A stretch of 64,000 bases of DNA from an uncultured Sulfitobacter sp. (GCA_947502265.1 CANMZB010000014.1:62001-126000); one strand, 5' to 3'. Counted from the stretch's first letter, positions 35,241-44,174 are shown. The notes: a model not told the origin generated them from the letters alone. Numbers and translations are program-made.

Positions 35241-36002
35241 ATGACAGAGACAAAGTTGCCTGCCCCCATTGATGTCGAAGCCGAGCTTGAGGTGATTGCG
35301 CGCCGTTACAAGGCTGCGGGCGGCGTGGGAATCAACGTGCTCAACGTTATTGGCGGGGGTGCGGAAAATCTGCTGGACCGTTTGCCCGGAAAGGTCCGCG
35401 GCCAGTTGGAAGCGGCCACGGCCAAGGCGTTGGAACATGCGATGAAAGCGGCCCATCACAGCCGCAGCCGCGTGCCGGATCAGGCCTCATGGCTCAACAC
35501 TGCTGTGGCGGCGGCGATGGGGGCTGCGGGCGGCGCGGGGGGCTTGCCGACTGCTCTGGCCGAATTGCCGGTGACCACCACGCTTTTGCTGCGGGTGATC
35601 GAAGGGGTCGCTGCCGAGTACGGATTTGATACAGAGGCAGAGAACGTCCGGTTTGATTGTGTCCATGTCTTTTCCGCCGCCGGGCCGCTGTCGCACGATG
35701 ATGGCTCCGATCTGGCGTTTCTGACAACGCGGCTGGCGCTTTCGGGCAAGGCGATGCAGGCAATCATCCACAAAATAGCGCCACGTCTTGCGGTGGTGCT
35801 GGGCCAGAAACTTGCCGCGCAAACGGTGCCGGTATTGGGTGCTGTGGCGGGGGCTGCGACGAATTACGCCTACACCAGCTACTATCAGGACATGGCGCAT
35901 GTGCATTTCGGCCTGCGCAAGCTGGCGATCGAGGCAGATGTGCCGCCCGAAGAGCTGAACCGCCGTCTGGTCGAGAAAATGCGCAACCTGACGCGTCTTT
36001 AG
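35241..36002 (+). CDS. EcsC-family protein
   Basis: This 253-residue protein matches the EcsC family, named after a Bacillus protein of uncertain role. It begins MTETKLPAPIDVEAELEVIA and has a Gly/Ala-rich region (AMGAAGGAGGLPTALAELPV) before TTTLLLRVIEGVAAEYGFDT, the typical centre. The C-terminal half includes LGAVAGAATNYAYTSYYQDM. GGGGGAAGAGGGA lies just before the ATG. It may associate with membranes. Function unknown. Confidence 0.85.
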   Translation: MTETKLPAPIDVEAELEVIARRYKAAGGVGINVLNVIGGGAENLLDRLPGKVRGQLEAATAKALEHAMKAAHHSRSRVPDQASWLNTAVAAAMGAAGGAGGLPTALAELPVTTTLLLRVIEGVAAEYGFDTEAENVRFDCVHVFSAAGPLSHDDGSDLAFLTTRLALSGKAMQAIIHKIAPRLAVVLGQKLAAQTVPVLGAVAGAATNYAYTSYYQDMAHVHFGLRKLAIEADVPPEELNRRLVEKMRNLTRL

Positions 36003-36164
36003 CGCCCGATGCTGGCTGACGTGCGCCTAGCGCCCGACTGCGCTTAACGCCCGATGCCCACAGGGTGCGATGCGCTACTGTGCAGTTGCGCAAGGGGTGG
36101 CTGGTCAGGCACGGGCAAACCGGCTAATTCTGGAAACGGATAATCTACGGGCGGAGTTTGTGGA

Positions 36165-36635
36165 GTGACGAAACAACTGCCGATCTCGCTTCACGGGGGT
36201 GCCAAGGGCAGCGCGCGAACACAGTTCGCGGCGCTGTGCTACCGTGTACACAAAGGTGACGTGCAAGTATTGCTGATCACATCGCGCAAGGCAAAGCGGT
36301 GGATCGTGCCCAAAGGCTGGCCGATGGAGGGCAAGACTCCGGCGGCAAGCGCGCTTGTCGAAGCATGGGAAGAGGCGGGCGTAAAGGGTGTGGCAAGCGA
36401 TGCCTGCATCGGGGTCTATTCCTATGCCAAGCAGGGCGAGGAAGGCGATGCGACGCCCTGTTTGGCTTTTCTCTATCCGGTGCGCGTGACAGCGCTCAAC
36501 AAAAGCTTTCCCGAGGCGGGCGAACGCAGCCGCATGTGGGTGTCGCGCAAAAAGGCGGCCAAGTTTGTGCAGCAAAAGGAACTTGCCAAGCTGATTGTGG
36601 GCTTTGTACCGCCGGAAAACCGCAGACTGACTTGA
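36165..36635 (+). CDS. NUDIX hydrolase
   Basis: This 156-residue protein has the NUDIX fold of the diphosphoinositol-polyphosphate-hydrolase type: ALCYRVHKGDVQVLLITSRK, WIVPKGWPMEGKTPAASALV and EAWEEAGVKGVASDACIGVY. The EAWEEAGV part keeps the catalytic Glu-Glu pair, but the usual Glu seven residues into the box is Lys and the Arg before EAWEE is Val. It opens with GTG or a nearby codon; the upstream 160 bases hold no gene. The substrate is a nucleoside-diphosphate-linked compound, not further defined. Confidence 0.88.
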   Translation: MTKQLPISLHGGAKGSARTQFAALCYRVHKGDVQVLLITSRKAKRWIVPKGWPMEGKTPAASALVEAWEEAGVKGVASDACIGVYSYAKQGEEGDATPCLAFLYPVRVTALNKSFPEAGERSRMWVSRKKAAKFVQQKELAKLIVGFVPPENRRLT

Positions 36636-36695
36636 CCGCGCGGCGCGCGCGCGCCATCCTGAATGTCTGATCGGATAGGGAAAGGATGCGCTTTC

Positions 36696-37106
36696 ATGAT
36701 CCGCTATACGCTTAAATGCAGCGACGGTCACATTTTCGAAAGCTGGTTTCAATCTGCCGCGGCGTTTGATGCGCTGGCAGGGCAGGGGCATTTGTCGTGC
36801 GCGGTCTGTGGCTCGGATGCGGTGTCAAAAACGCTGATGTCTCCGCAGGTCGCAGTTGAAAAACACGGCGATGTGAGGGCCAAGCCCGCCCGAAACGAGG
36901 CTGTTGCCGAAATCCGCCGCGAGGTCGAGCAGAACGCAACCTATGTGGGCGGTGATTTTGTGCGCAAGGCGCGTGAAATGCATGAAGGGGCCATGCCTGC
37001 GGCGTCGATCTATGGCGAAGCGAATATCCGGGAGGTTCGCACCCTTGTCGAAGAGGGCGTGCCGGTGTTGCCGCTGCCCTTCAAGCCGAAACAAAAGATG
37101 CAATAA
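36696..37106 (+). CDS. DUF1178 family protein
   Basis: This 136-residue protein starts MIRYTLKCSDGHIFESWFQS and has CAVCGSDAVSKTLMSPQVAV, giving Cys residues at positions 8 and a CxxC pair that could bind zinc, as in FmdB-like ribbon proteins. The C-terminal half has GGDFVRKAREMHEGAMPAAS then IYGEANIREVRTLVEEGVPV. Function unknown. GGGAAAGGA precedes the ATG at 36696. It follows the NUDIX gene and precedes lysC, both in the same direction. Confidence 0.85.
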   Translation: MIRYTLKCSDGHIFESWFQSAAAFDALAGQGHLSCAVCGSDAVSKTLMSPQVAVEKHGDVRAKPARNEAVAEIRREVEQNATYVGGDFVRKAREMHEGAMPAASIYGEANIREVRTLVEEGVPVLPLPFKPKQKMQ

Positions 37107-37135
37107 GCAGCCGTGGGCCAGCAGGAGCGCCAGAC

Positions 37136-37213
37136 ATGGAGTGGGCGCATATTTTTATGAACCTGCACGCTGCCGGGGCGAGTACCCTTGCGTCGGACCG
37201 CGCCCTCGCGTAA
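37136..37213 (+). CDS. Possible 25-residue small ORF ahead of lysC
   Basis: An ATG with AGGAGCG five bases before it opens a 25-codon frame (MEWAHIFMNLHAAGASTLAS then DRALA) ending 32 bases before lysC. It has no run of Lys, Thr or Met codons, so it is not a classic attenuation leader. It may be chance. Confidence 0.25.
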   Translation: MEWAHIFMNLHAAGASTLASDRALA

Positions 37214-37245
37214 ACCGCGCGCGGTACGACAAATTCGAGGGTCTG

Positions 37246-38484
37246 ATGCCTGTTCTTGTAATGAAATTCGGTGGCACGTCTGTGGCCACGCCCGACCGCA
37301 TCCGCCGCGCTGCAAAACGCGTAGGCGTCGAGGTGTCAAAAGGCTATGACGTGATCGTCATCGTGTCTGCCATGGCGGGCAAGACGAACGAGCTGATCGG
37401 CTGGGTCAGCGAGACTTCCGCGATGTATGACGCGCGCGAGTACGATGCGATTGTGTCCTCGGGCGAAAATGTCACGGCGGGCCTGATGGCGTTGACCTTG
37501 CAGGAAATGGACGTTCCCGCGCGCAGCTGGCAGGGCTGGCAGGTGCCGGTAAAGACCACTTCGACCCATTCCGCCGCGCGGATCGAGGAAATTCTGACTG
37601 ATAGTATCGGCGCCAAGTTCGCTGATGGCATGAAGGTTGCGGTGATCGCCGGATTTCAGGGCATCAGCGCCGAAGGGCGTATTACCACGCTGGGGCGGGG
37701 CGGGTCCGACACGACGGCTGTCGCTTTTGCTGCCGCTTTCGGGGCGGAACGATGTGATATCTACACGGATGTGGACGGGGTCTATACCACCGATCCGCGC
37801 GTGGAATCCAAGGCCCGCAAGCTGGACAAGATCTCATATGAGGAAATGCTCGAGCTGGCGTCATTGGGGGCAAAAGTGCTCCAGACCCGCTCGGTCGAAT
37901 TGGCGATGCGCTATAAGGTCAAGCTGCGCGTTGTGTCGAGTTTTGAAGAACAGTCCGACGATGCCGGAACGCTCGTGTGTGACGAGGAGGAAATCATGGA
38001 AAGCAACGTAGTCGCAGGAGTCGCGTTCAGCCGCGACGAGGCCAAGATGACGCTGGTATCGGTTGCAGACCGCCCCGGCATCGCCGCCAATATTTTCACA
38101 GCGCTCAGCGAGGGCGGCGTGAACGTCGATATGATCGTGCAGAACATCGCCGAAGAGGGGCGCACCGACATGACATGGTCATGCCCCGTCGATCAGGTAA
38201 AGCACGCACATGTTGCGATGAAAAGGGCCGCCGGAGACGGCGTGATCAACTATAAAGAGCTGATCGCGGACGAGGGCGTTGCCAAGATTTCTGTCGTGGG
38301 TATCGGGATGCGCAGCCACACCGGCGTTGCGGCCAAGATGTTCAGGGTTCTCTCGGACGAGGGTATCAACATCAAGGTTATCACAACATCCGAGATCAAG
38401 ATTTCGGTGCTGATAGATCGCAAATATATGGAACTGGCTGTGCAGGCGCTGCACGATGCGTTCGAGCTGGACAAAGCCAGCTGA
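37246..38484 (+). CDS. lysC: Aspartate kinase
   Basis: This 412-residue enzyme phosphorylates aspartate, the first step to lysine, threonine and methionine. It begins MPVLVMKFGGTSVATPDRIR, has TTLGRGGSDTTAVAFAAAFG, CDIYTDVDGVYTTDPRVESK and two ACT domains near the end (MTLVSVADRPGIAANIFTAL and ISVVGIGMRSHTGVAAKMFR) that bind lysine or threonine as feedback inhibitors. The start at 37246 has GAGG just upstream. The frame open before it is not coding. The last ACT part could also be made from an internal start, as in some LysC. Confidence 0.97.
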   Translation: MPVLVMKFGGTSVATPDRIRRAAKRVGVEVSKGYDVIVIVSAMAGKTNELIGWVSETSAMYDAREYDAIVSSGENVTAGLMALTLQEMDVPARSWQGWQVPVKTTSTHSAARIEEILTDSIGAKFADGMKVAVIAGFQGISAEGRITTLGRGGSDTTAVAFAAAFGAERCDIYTDVDGVYTTDPRVESKARKLDKISYEEMLELASLGAKVLQTRSVELAMRYKVKLRVVSSFEEQSDDAGTLVCDEEEIMESNVVAGVAFSRDEAKMTLVSVADRPGIAANIFTALSEGGVNVDMIVQNIAEEGRTDMTWSCPVDQVKHAHVAMKRAAGDGVINYKELIADEGVAKISVVGIGMRSHTGVAAKMFRVLSDEGINIKVITTSEIKISVLIDRKYMELAVQALHDAFELDKAS

Positions 38485-38710
38485 TCCCTGAAGCCAGAGC
38501 CAACCTCTAAAGCTTTCTTTTGTGATTTGAAAGTAACGGCTTGCGCGATTTTAACCTAATCCGGTTCGTCGGGGCAGGTGGTTTGCATATGCCTTTATTT
38601 CTGGCTCACGTACCCTTTGCGCAACGATCCAATGACGGGAAACGGTTATTCCCTCTCCCCATTAGCGCGAACCCCAGTTATATATTGCGCGAAGCAAGGG
38701 TAGGGACGCT

Positions 38711-40951
38711 ATGCCAGAACGCACAGACAGCGACAGTCGCAAGCTGCTTGGACGGCTTCGCGACGCTATGGCGGGCGATGTTGCCGGACAGGCGCGGCTG
38801 GACAAGATTACCAATCTGATCGCGACTTCCATGGGCTGCGAGGTGTGCTCGATCTATCTGTTCCGCGATGAAAATACGCTTGAACTTTGCGCCACCGAGG
38901 GGCTTAATAAAGACGCCGTTCACAAGACCCGCATGAAGGTGGGGGAGGGGCTGGTCGGGCGCGTTGCCAAGCAGCGCCGCGTCATCAACACGCCCAATGC
39001 CCCGCAGGCGAAGGGCTTTCGCTATATGCCCGAAACGGGCGAAGAGATTTTTTCCAGCTTCCTTGGTATTCCAATTCAACGCCTCGGTGATGCGCTGGGC
39101 GTTCTGGTGGTACAGTCCAAAATGGCGCGGGAATTCAGCGCCGATGAGGTCTACGCGCTCGAAGTGGTCGCGATGGTGCTCGCCGAGATGACCGAACTGG
39201 GCGTATTCGTCGGTGAGGGCGACGCGATGTCGGCGCGCCACTCGCAGCCGGTGTTGCTGCGCGGGACTGTGGGGCAGGACGGCGTTGCCGAAGGCCATGT
39301 CTGGCTGCACGAACCGCGCGTTGTTGTGTCAAACCCCATTGCAGATGATCCCGAACGCGAGGCCGTGCGGCTTCAGGAGGCGGTCGATACCTTGCGTCTC
39401 AGCGTTGACCAGATGCTGACCATGTCCATTGGCGATAAGGACCAGCAACAGGTGATCGAGGCCTACCGCATGTTCGCCAACTCCAAAAGCTGGATGCGGC
39501 GGATGCAGGAGGACATTGAACTGGGTCTTTCCGCCGAGGCCGCTGTGGAGAAAGAGCAATCGCTTGCGCGCGCACGCATTGGCCAGTCGGCGGATGCCTA
39601 TCTGCGCGAAAGGTTGAGCGATCTCGACGATCTGTCGAATCGGCTGCTGCGAATTCTGACGGGGCAGGGCACGGATACGGGGGCGGAACGGCCCAGGGAT
39701 CCGATTCTTGTGGCCCGCAACATCGGACCGGCCGAGTTATTGGAATATGGCCGCTCTTTGCGCGGTATCGTGCTGGAAAACGGCTCTGTCGGGAGCCATG
39801 CGGCCATTGTCGCGCGGGCGCTGGCGATTCCGTTGATCGTACACGCCGAGCGCATCAGCACCGAAGCGTTGAATGGCGATCACATCATGGTCGACGGAGA
39901 GCAGGGCATCGTGCATCTGCGCCCTGATGATACGGTCGCCGCCGCATTCCGGGACAAGATTGCGATGCATGCCGCCGCACAGGAGCGATACTCCTCGATC
40001 CGCGACAAGCCCGCGACTACGACATGCGGACAGACCATCGCGCTGCACATGAACGCGGGGCTGATGGCTGATCTGCCTTCGCTGGAAAGCTCGGGCGCCG
40101 AAGGGGTGGGCCTGTTTCGCACAGAATTGCAGTTTTTGATCCGCAACCAGATGCCGCAGCGCTCCGAGTTGAGCATGCTTTATGCGCGGGTACTGGATGC
40201 GGCAAAGGGCAAGCAGGTCGTGTTTCGCACCCTTGATATCGGGTCGGACAAGGTGCTGCCCTATATGAAGCCCAACGACGAGCCGAACCCCGCAATGGGG
40301 TGGCGCGCAATCCGTGTTGGTCTTGATAAACCCGGCATCATGCGGATGCAGTTGCAGGCGTTGTTCCGGGCGGCAAACGGGGGGCCGCTGACGGTGATGT
40401 TTCCCTTTGTCGCGCAGTTCGAAGAGTTTCGCGCAGCGCGTGAGGAGGTCAACAAGACGCTGGCACGCGAAGAGCGTCTGGGTCATACGCTGCCGTCCTC
40501 TCTCAAGGTTGGCGCGATGCTGGAAACGCCAAGCCTCGCCTTCGCACCGCGCAAGTTTTTCGAGGAAGTCGATTTTCTTTCGATCGGGGGCAATGATCTC
40601 AAGCAGTTCTTCTTTGCGGCGGATCGCGAAAACGAACGTGTGCGCAAGCGGTATGACACGCTGAACGTGAGCTTCCTGACCTTTCTGCAAAACATCGCGG
40701 AACGCTGTGCGCAAACGGATACGCCGGTATCGTTCTGCGGCGAGGATGCGGGCCGACCGGTCGAGGCCTTGTGTTTTGCGGCAATCGGATTTCGCACACT
40801 GTCCATGCGCCCGGCCTCCATCGGGCCGGTAAAAAGTCTGCTGCGCCGGTGCAATCTGGAAGAGGCCCGCGCCGTGATCGACGCGGCCCGCGAACGCGGC
40901 GATCAGTCGGTGCGCGGTGCGATCATGGAATATGTGCGCGAACAATACTGA
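38711..40951 (+). CDS. ptsP: Nitrogen-type phosphotransferase enzyme I (EI-Ntr)
   Basis: This 746-residue PEP-protein phosphotransferase starts the nitrogen PTS. It has an N-terminal GAF domain (residues ~20-160; SMGCEVCSIYLFRDENTLEL), then the EI N domain with the phosphorylated His363 in GSVGSHAAIVARALAIPLIV, and the PEP-binding barrel (VFRTLDIGSDKVLPYMKPN, SIGGNDLKQFFFAADRENER, and the catalytic Cys in TPVSFCGEDAGRP). In alphaproteobacteria EI-Ntr senses glutamine through GAF. The partner HPr and EIIA-Ntr genes are not here. It follows lysC after 226 bases, a frequent arrangement. Confidence 0.96.
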   Translation: MPERTDSDSRKLLGRLRDAMAGDVAGQARLDKITNLIATSMGCEVCSIYLFRDENTLELCATEGLNKDAVHKTRMKVGEGLVGRVAKQRRVINTPNAPQAKGFRYMPETGEEIFSSFLGIPIQRLGDALGVLVVQSKMAREFSADEVYALEVVAMVLAEMTELGVFVGEGDAMSARHSQPVLLRGTVGQDGVAEGHVWLHEPRVVVSNPIADDPEREAVRLQEAVDTLRLSVDQMLTMSIGDKDQQQVIEAYRMFANSKSWMRRMQEDIELGLSAEAAVEKEQSLARARIGQSADAYLRERLSDLDDLSNRLLRILTGQGTDTGAERPRDPILVARNIGPAELLEYGRSLRGIVLENGSVGSHAAIVARALAIPLIVHAERISTEALNGDHIMVDGEQGIVHLRPDDTVAAAFRDKIAMHAAAQERYSSIRDKPATTTCGQTIALHMNAGLMADLPSLESSGAEGVGLFRTELQFLIRNQMPQRSELSMLYARVLDAAKGKQVVFRTLDIGSDKVLPYMKPNDEPNPAMGWRAIRVGLDKPGIMRMQLQALFRAANGGPLTVMFPFVAQFEEFRAAREEVNKTLAREERLGHTLPSSLKVGAMLETPSLAFAPRKFFEEVDFLSIGGNDLKQFFFAADRENERVRKRYDTLNVSFLTFLQNIAERCAQTDTPVSFCGEDAGRPVEALCFAAIGFRTLSMRPASIGPVKSLLRRCNLEEARAVIDAARERGDQSVRGAIMEYVREQY

Positions 40952-40987
40952 ACGCGCCTTAAGCTGTGATGCGGGGTACTGTGCCGG

Positions 40988-41866
40988 TTACGGCACGGGT
41001 TGTTGATGGCAAACCAATACATCGCAATGCGCATCGCGCAACAGACGGCGGGTCACACTGCCGATAAAGGCGCGCCGGATCAGGCTGCTCCGGCCGGGTC
41101 CGACCGCAATAAGATCGACTTTGGGATTGTGCGTCGCCGCCGTCAACTCCGCTGCCGGATCACCCTGAAGCATACCTGTCGTTGCCGATCGCGGCGCTTT
41201 GGCAGACAACTCGTACAGATGCACTTTTGCCTGTTGCGACAGGGCGTTGTGGTGGTCTGTCAAGGTGCCGTGATCGGTGCCGATCCGCAACATCGCCTCG
41301 GCGAGTTGCGGCGTGATCTGCACCGCCTGCACAAGGTGCAAGGCGGCGGCGGGCAGTAGCGCTGCGGTAAAAGTCAGCGCCTCTTCGGCCGCATCGGTGC
41401 CGTTGGTTGCCAGCAGAACATGCGCATAGGGCCGCTTGGCCTCGCGCTTTACAATCAGGACAGGTGTTGAGACGGCAGCGACCACGCGGTTACTGGTTGA
41501 TCCCAAAATAGTCTCCGAAATCCGCTCTGACTGATTTGCGCGCATGACAATCAGGTCCGGCGGGGTGTCTTGGCAGATGTCGATAAGGCGCAGTGCGGGC
41601 GCTCCTGCTTCGATGCATATATCGACGTTCGAGGCGTTCGCGCCCAGCCGCGTCAAGGCGGCTACGATCCGGTCGCGCGCCGCAATTGCCGCTTGTCCAT
41701 GCAGCGTATCGACGCGCGTCAGATCACGCCCGCGCGCCGGCATGTCGATGACATGAACGACCCTCAGCACCGCAGCATGTATGCGGGCGATTTCCAAGGC
41801 TCTGGCCAGCACCGCATCATTTTGTGGGAACTGGTCCACAGCCACAAGAACGTCTCTCAAAACCAT
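40988..41866 (-). CDS. Tandem universal stress protein
   Basis: This 292-residue protein has two Usp domains. The first (residues ~1-145) starts VLRDVLVAVDQFPQNDAVLA and ends SETILGSTSNRVVAAVSTPV followed by LIV; the second (~150-292) starts AHVLLATNGTDAAEEALTFT and ends RRAFIGSVTRRLLRDAHCDV. The G-x2-G-x9-G-type ATP loop is only partly kept in each. Such proteins help in survival under starvation or oxygen stress. The gene lies at the edge of a cluster of small stress-type genes. Confidence 0.9.
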   Translation of the reverse strand: MVLRDVLVAVDQFPQNDAVLARALEIARIHAAVLRVVHVIDMPARGRDLTRVDTLHGQAAIAARDRIVAALTRLGANASNVDICIEAGAPALRLIDICQDTPPDLIVMRANQSERISETILGSTSNRVVAAVSTPVLIVKREAKRPYAHVLLATNGTDAAEEALTFTAALLPAAALHLVQAVQITPQLAEAMLRIGTDHGTLTDHHNALSQQAKVHLYELSAKAPRSATTGMLQGDPAAELTAATHNPKVDLIAVGPGRSSLIRRAFIGSVTRRLLRDAHCDVLVCHQQPVP

Positions 41867-41923
41867 CGGCCTGTCCTCTTGTTTGCGGCGTATCCGGCGC
41901 GGTCCCCGCGTGGGGCCACGCGA

Positions 41924-42208
41924 TCAATTTCTTGGTGCGTAACCGTAACCGGAGAGCATCATCCACGCCGCACCCATCGCCGTCAGGGCGGGGATCATGC
42001 CCCATTTGTCGGCACGGTGCGCCGGGTCTGCATTTCTGTTCACGTCCGATGATCGGGCGTTCAGGCGGTTACGGCGCATTTTGACGGAACAATTCCGCTC
42101 CACGGTGTCCTCGCGGGTGTCGGTTAATCCGTCCGGCCTGCTGTTTCGCGGGCTGCGCGGGAGAAGTTCGGGGAACAGTTCTTCAAAGTCGGCTTTACTA
42201 ATCATCAT
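41924..42208 (-). CDS. Hypothetical single-helix protein
   Basis: I do not recognise this 94-residue protein. It has an acidic start (MMISKADFEELFPELLPRSP), a long polar basic middle, and a C-terminal hydrophobic segment (WGMIPALTAMGAAWMMLSGY) that could be a membrane helix with the end outside. GAAGGACC lies about nine bases before the ATG. It is transcribed with the universal stress protein and DUF1127 genes. I am unsure it is translated. Confidence 0.5.
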   Translation of the reverse strand: MMISKADFEELFPELLPRSPRNSRPDGLTDTREDTVERNCSVKMRRNRLNARSSDVNRNADPAHRADKWGMIPALTAMGAAWMMLSGYGYAPRN

Positions 42209-42317
42209 TGGTTCGGGTCCTTCTCGTCAAGGGTTCTGTTTTGCCGGTCTGCGTGTCGCGCGACAGGTAGACCGGCGACAGGCAGACTGCGGCGCGACAG
42301 CGATGCAAGAGTGACGA

Positions 42318-42635
42318 TCAGGCGGCTTTGCGAAAAACCTCGTCGTAAATGGTCACCTCGTTTCGGGGCTGGACAGTCGGGCTCATCCGGAGTTCGCGTT
42401 CGTTGAACTCTGCGACAACGCGGCTGATGTCGGCGCGCGCGATCCCCACATCGCTAAGCAACCGGTCATCCATCGCATTGAAGATCGCGATCATCCTGCG
42501 GCGCTGCCATTTGCGCATTGCGTTCGCCATCCAACGACGGAAAGGTCCGGCTTCCCGGAGGTTTGCGGGGTGGGGTCGAGCCGTCTGCAAGACGGGTTCA
42601 GTTGAAAAGCTATGGTCTGATTGAACGGGATGCAT
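42318..42635 (-). CDS. DUF1127 small basic protein
   Basis: This 105-residue protein carries a C-terminal DUF1127 motif: MRKWQRRRMIAIFNAMDDRL then LSDVGIARADISRVV, with the Arg-rich helix and the conserved LLxDxGI segment. The N-terminal 50 residues and the C-terminal tail (TIYDEVFRKAA) are extra. DUF1127 proteins act in stress and in phosphate and carbon metabolism and can bind RNA in some bacteria. The ATG at 42635 has GGAGG five bases upstream. Confidence 0.8.
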   Translation of the reverse strand: MHPVQSDHSFSTEPVLQTARPHPANLREAGPFRRWMANAMRKWQRRRMIAIFNAMDDRLLSDVGIARADISRVVAEFNERELRMSPTVQPRNEVTIYDEVFRKAA

Positions 42636-42858
42636 ATTATCCTCCATATGCAAGAGTGCTGATGCCGTGACGGGGCCAGTGTTTCCTGGATGCCGGACAA
42701 AGAGCGCCCGGCCAGAAAGCTTGTGAAGCCTCCGTCAATACCTGTGTGATCTGAGAAAGACCGGAATGAACCCCAAGGCAGAAACAGGCACAAAACGCCC
42801 GCCCCGCCCGGGGTTACAGGCGGTTCAGTAATTTTCCCGCGTTGAGCAGGAACCTCTT

Positions 42859-42987
42859 ATGGAAGCTGAACATCATCATGCTCTTAACATGGGTCTTAGT
42901 GCGGGGGCTTTCAATATGGCGCGCTGTTTGCGCGGCTTTTCGGCGCAAATACGCCCGAAGTGGGCCAAAAATGCCATTGTGGCATGA
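42859..42987 (+). CDS. Possible 42-residue small ORF
   Basis: The frame starts ATG with AGCAGGAAC about eight bases before it and encodes MEAEHHHALNMGLSAGAFNM followed by ARCLRGFSAQIRPKWAKNAI. The HHH near the start might bind metal. It lies in the stress-gene cluster. A longer frame on the opposite strand (42814-43035) covers it, so only one can be real. Confidence 0.3.
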   Translation: MEAEHHHALNMGLSAGAFNMARCLRGFSAQIRPKWAKNAIVA

Positions 42988-43092
42988 TCGCGCCCGTCCT
43001 GTGACGGCTCGCCAATTGACACACTCAAGAGGCATGCCTACGTTATGGGCTATGAAGGTGCATGCAGATCATTTCCGATTTCTTTTGCTGAC

Positions 43093-43112
43093 CCGCCCGG
43101 TTCCCCGGGCGG
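43093..43112 (+). terminator. GC hairpin before the first Rnk-like gene
   Basis: CCGCCCGG and CCGGGCGG form a perfect 8-bp stem with a TTCC loop (a UUCG-like stable class). No T-tract follows, so it may be a structured leader or weak terminator. Confidence 0.45.
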
Positions 43113-43201
43113 TATAGGCGCGAGCGAGCCTGACACACCTTCCGGGGTATCCTCACAATCCAGAATTGAACACGAGACGATACGTCGTCCGGGGAGCAGC
43201 T

Positions 43202-43645
43202 ATGCACAGTACCAATCCAAATCGCATAACGACGCCGGACGGATATTCCGGAATCAGGACCGCTCCGATGCGGGCCGCGCCACTGCCTGACGAGGATCAC
43301 CGGCAGCTTAAGCGTTATCTGCAACAACCCGACATCGCAGACCGGCCCTTACTGGGCCATGTCCTGCGCCACAAGATCAGCGCAACCGCACAAGGGGGGC
43401 ATGACATGAGCGAGGAAGTAGTGACAGGATTCACTTGCGTCACCTATTCGGTGGATGGCGGCCCTGCGCAGACCGGTTTGTTGCGTCACCGGGCGCGAAG
43501 CGGATCTGACAGTGGCGTGATACCGGTTTGTTCAGATCTGGGTGCTACGCTGATCGGGATGCGTGTGGGGCAGCGTGCGCCGTTGCTGCGCGAAGACGGC
43601 ACAATTGCATCCTTAAGGGTGCTGGCCATTGCTCCCACGGTCTGA
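43202..43645 (+). CDS. Rnk/GreA C-terminal-like protein, divergent
   Basis: This 147-residue protein starts MHSTNPNRITTPDGYSGIRT and its C-terminal half (EEVVTGFTCVTYSVDGGPAQ to ATLIGMRVGQRAPLLREDGT) resembles the FKBP-like domain of GreA/GreB and Rnk, which in Rnk binds RNA polymerase. The N-terminal part has LPDEDHRQLKRYLQQPDIAD and looks like a degenerate helical hairpin. It is followed 82 bases later by a clearer relative. GGGGAGC precedes the ATG at 43202. It may be a regulator of transcription or of nucleoside diphosphate kinase. Confidence 0.65.
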   Translation: MHSTNPNRITTPDGYSGIRTAPMRAAPLPDEDHRQLKRYLQQPDIADRPLLGHVLRHKISATAQGGHDMSEEVVTGFTCVTYSVDGGPAQTGLLRHRARSGSDSGVIPVCSDLGATLIGMRVGQRAPLLREDGTIASLRVLAIAPTV

Positions 43646-43727
43646 GAGCGGAACGACCCTACCTCGCGTTTCTGACACGACCTATTCAAATCAACCCATT
43701 CCCCAGCCTACTCAAGGAGGCCACCCG

Positions 43728-44174
43728 ATGACCCAGCAGATGACCCCAGTCGCGAAGAAGCGTAGCTCGCGTGCGCCAAAGATCGTGATCAGCGAAGACG
43801 AGATTACCCACATCGAAGCGCTGGCGGACGGAGCCATGCAGCGAAATCCTGCACTGGCCGACCGCCTGCTGGAAGAGATCGGCCGTGCGCGTATTGTCAA
43901 ACCGGCGAAGATGCCCAAAGATGTTGTGACGATCGGCAGTACGGTGACGTACCGCGACGAAACAACCCTACAGGAAAAGGCGGTGACGCTGGTTTATCCT
44001 GAAAACGCCGACATCTCGCGCCAGCAGATCTCGATCATGACCCCGATCGGTGTGGCACTTCTGGGCCTGTCCGAAGGTGCCGCGTTTTATTGGGATACGC
44101 GCGATGACCAGCGCCGGATACTGACCGTGATCCGTGTTGAGCAGCCGTCTGAAAAAGTTGATTGCGAACAGTGA
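43728..44174 (+). CDS. Rnk-like nucleoside diphosphate kinase regulator
   Basis: This 148-residue protein has an N-terminal helical part (IVISEDEITHIEALADGAMQ then ERLLEEI-type sequence DRLLEEIGRARIV) and the FKBP-like domain (VVTIGSTVTYRDETTLQEKA, then ISRQQISIMTPIGVALLGLS). This matches Rnk, a GreA-fold protein that binds RNA polymerase. AAGGAGG lies seven bases before the ATG, one of the best ribosome-binding sites in the window. Its neighbour is a divergent paralogue. Confidence 0.82.
   Translation: MTQQMTPVAKKRSSRAPKIVISEDEITHIEALADGAMQRNPALADRLLEEIGRARIVKPAKMPKDVVTIGSTVTYRDETTLQEKAVTLVYPENADISRQQISIMTPIGVALLGLSEGAAFYWDTRDDQRRILTVIRVEQPSEKVDCEQ

Larger units (their letters stand above)
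42636..43201. other. 566-base region with one small ORF and one hairpin
   Basis: No standard gene is visible. A 42-codon frame (42859-42987) and a GC-rich hairpin (43093-43112) are listed separately. The rest shows frames on both strands of similar quality and no clear codon bias, so I treat it as intergenic. Confidence 0.5.

Noticed and set aside
36003-36164. Repeated CGCCCGA words after the EcsC gene
   Set aside because: Three short copies over 60 bases do not form a regular repeat or hairpin.
36904-37245. Long open frame running into lysC from upstream
   Set aside because: It covers DUF1178 in another frame and has no ribosome-binding site; aspartate kinase homologues begin at the MPVLVMKFGG start.
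42814-43035. 73-codon minus-strand frame
   Set aside because: It competes with a plus-strand small ORF that has a better ribosome-binding site; neither is well supported and this one lacks any.
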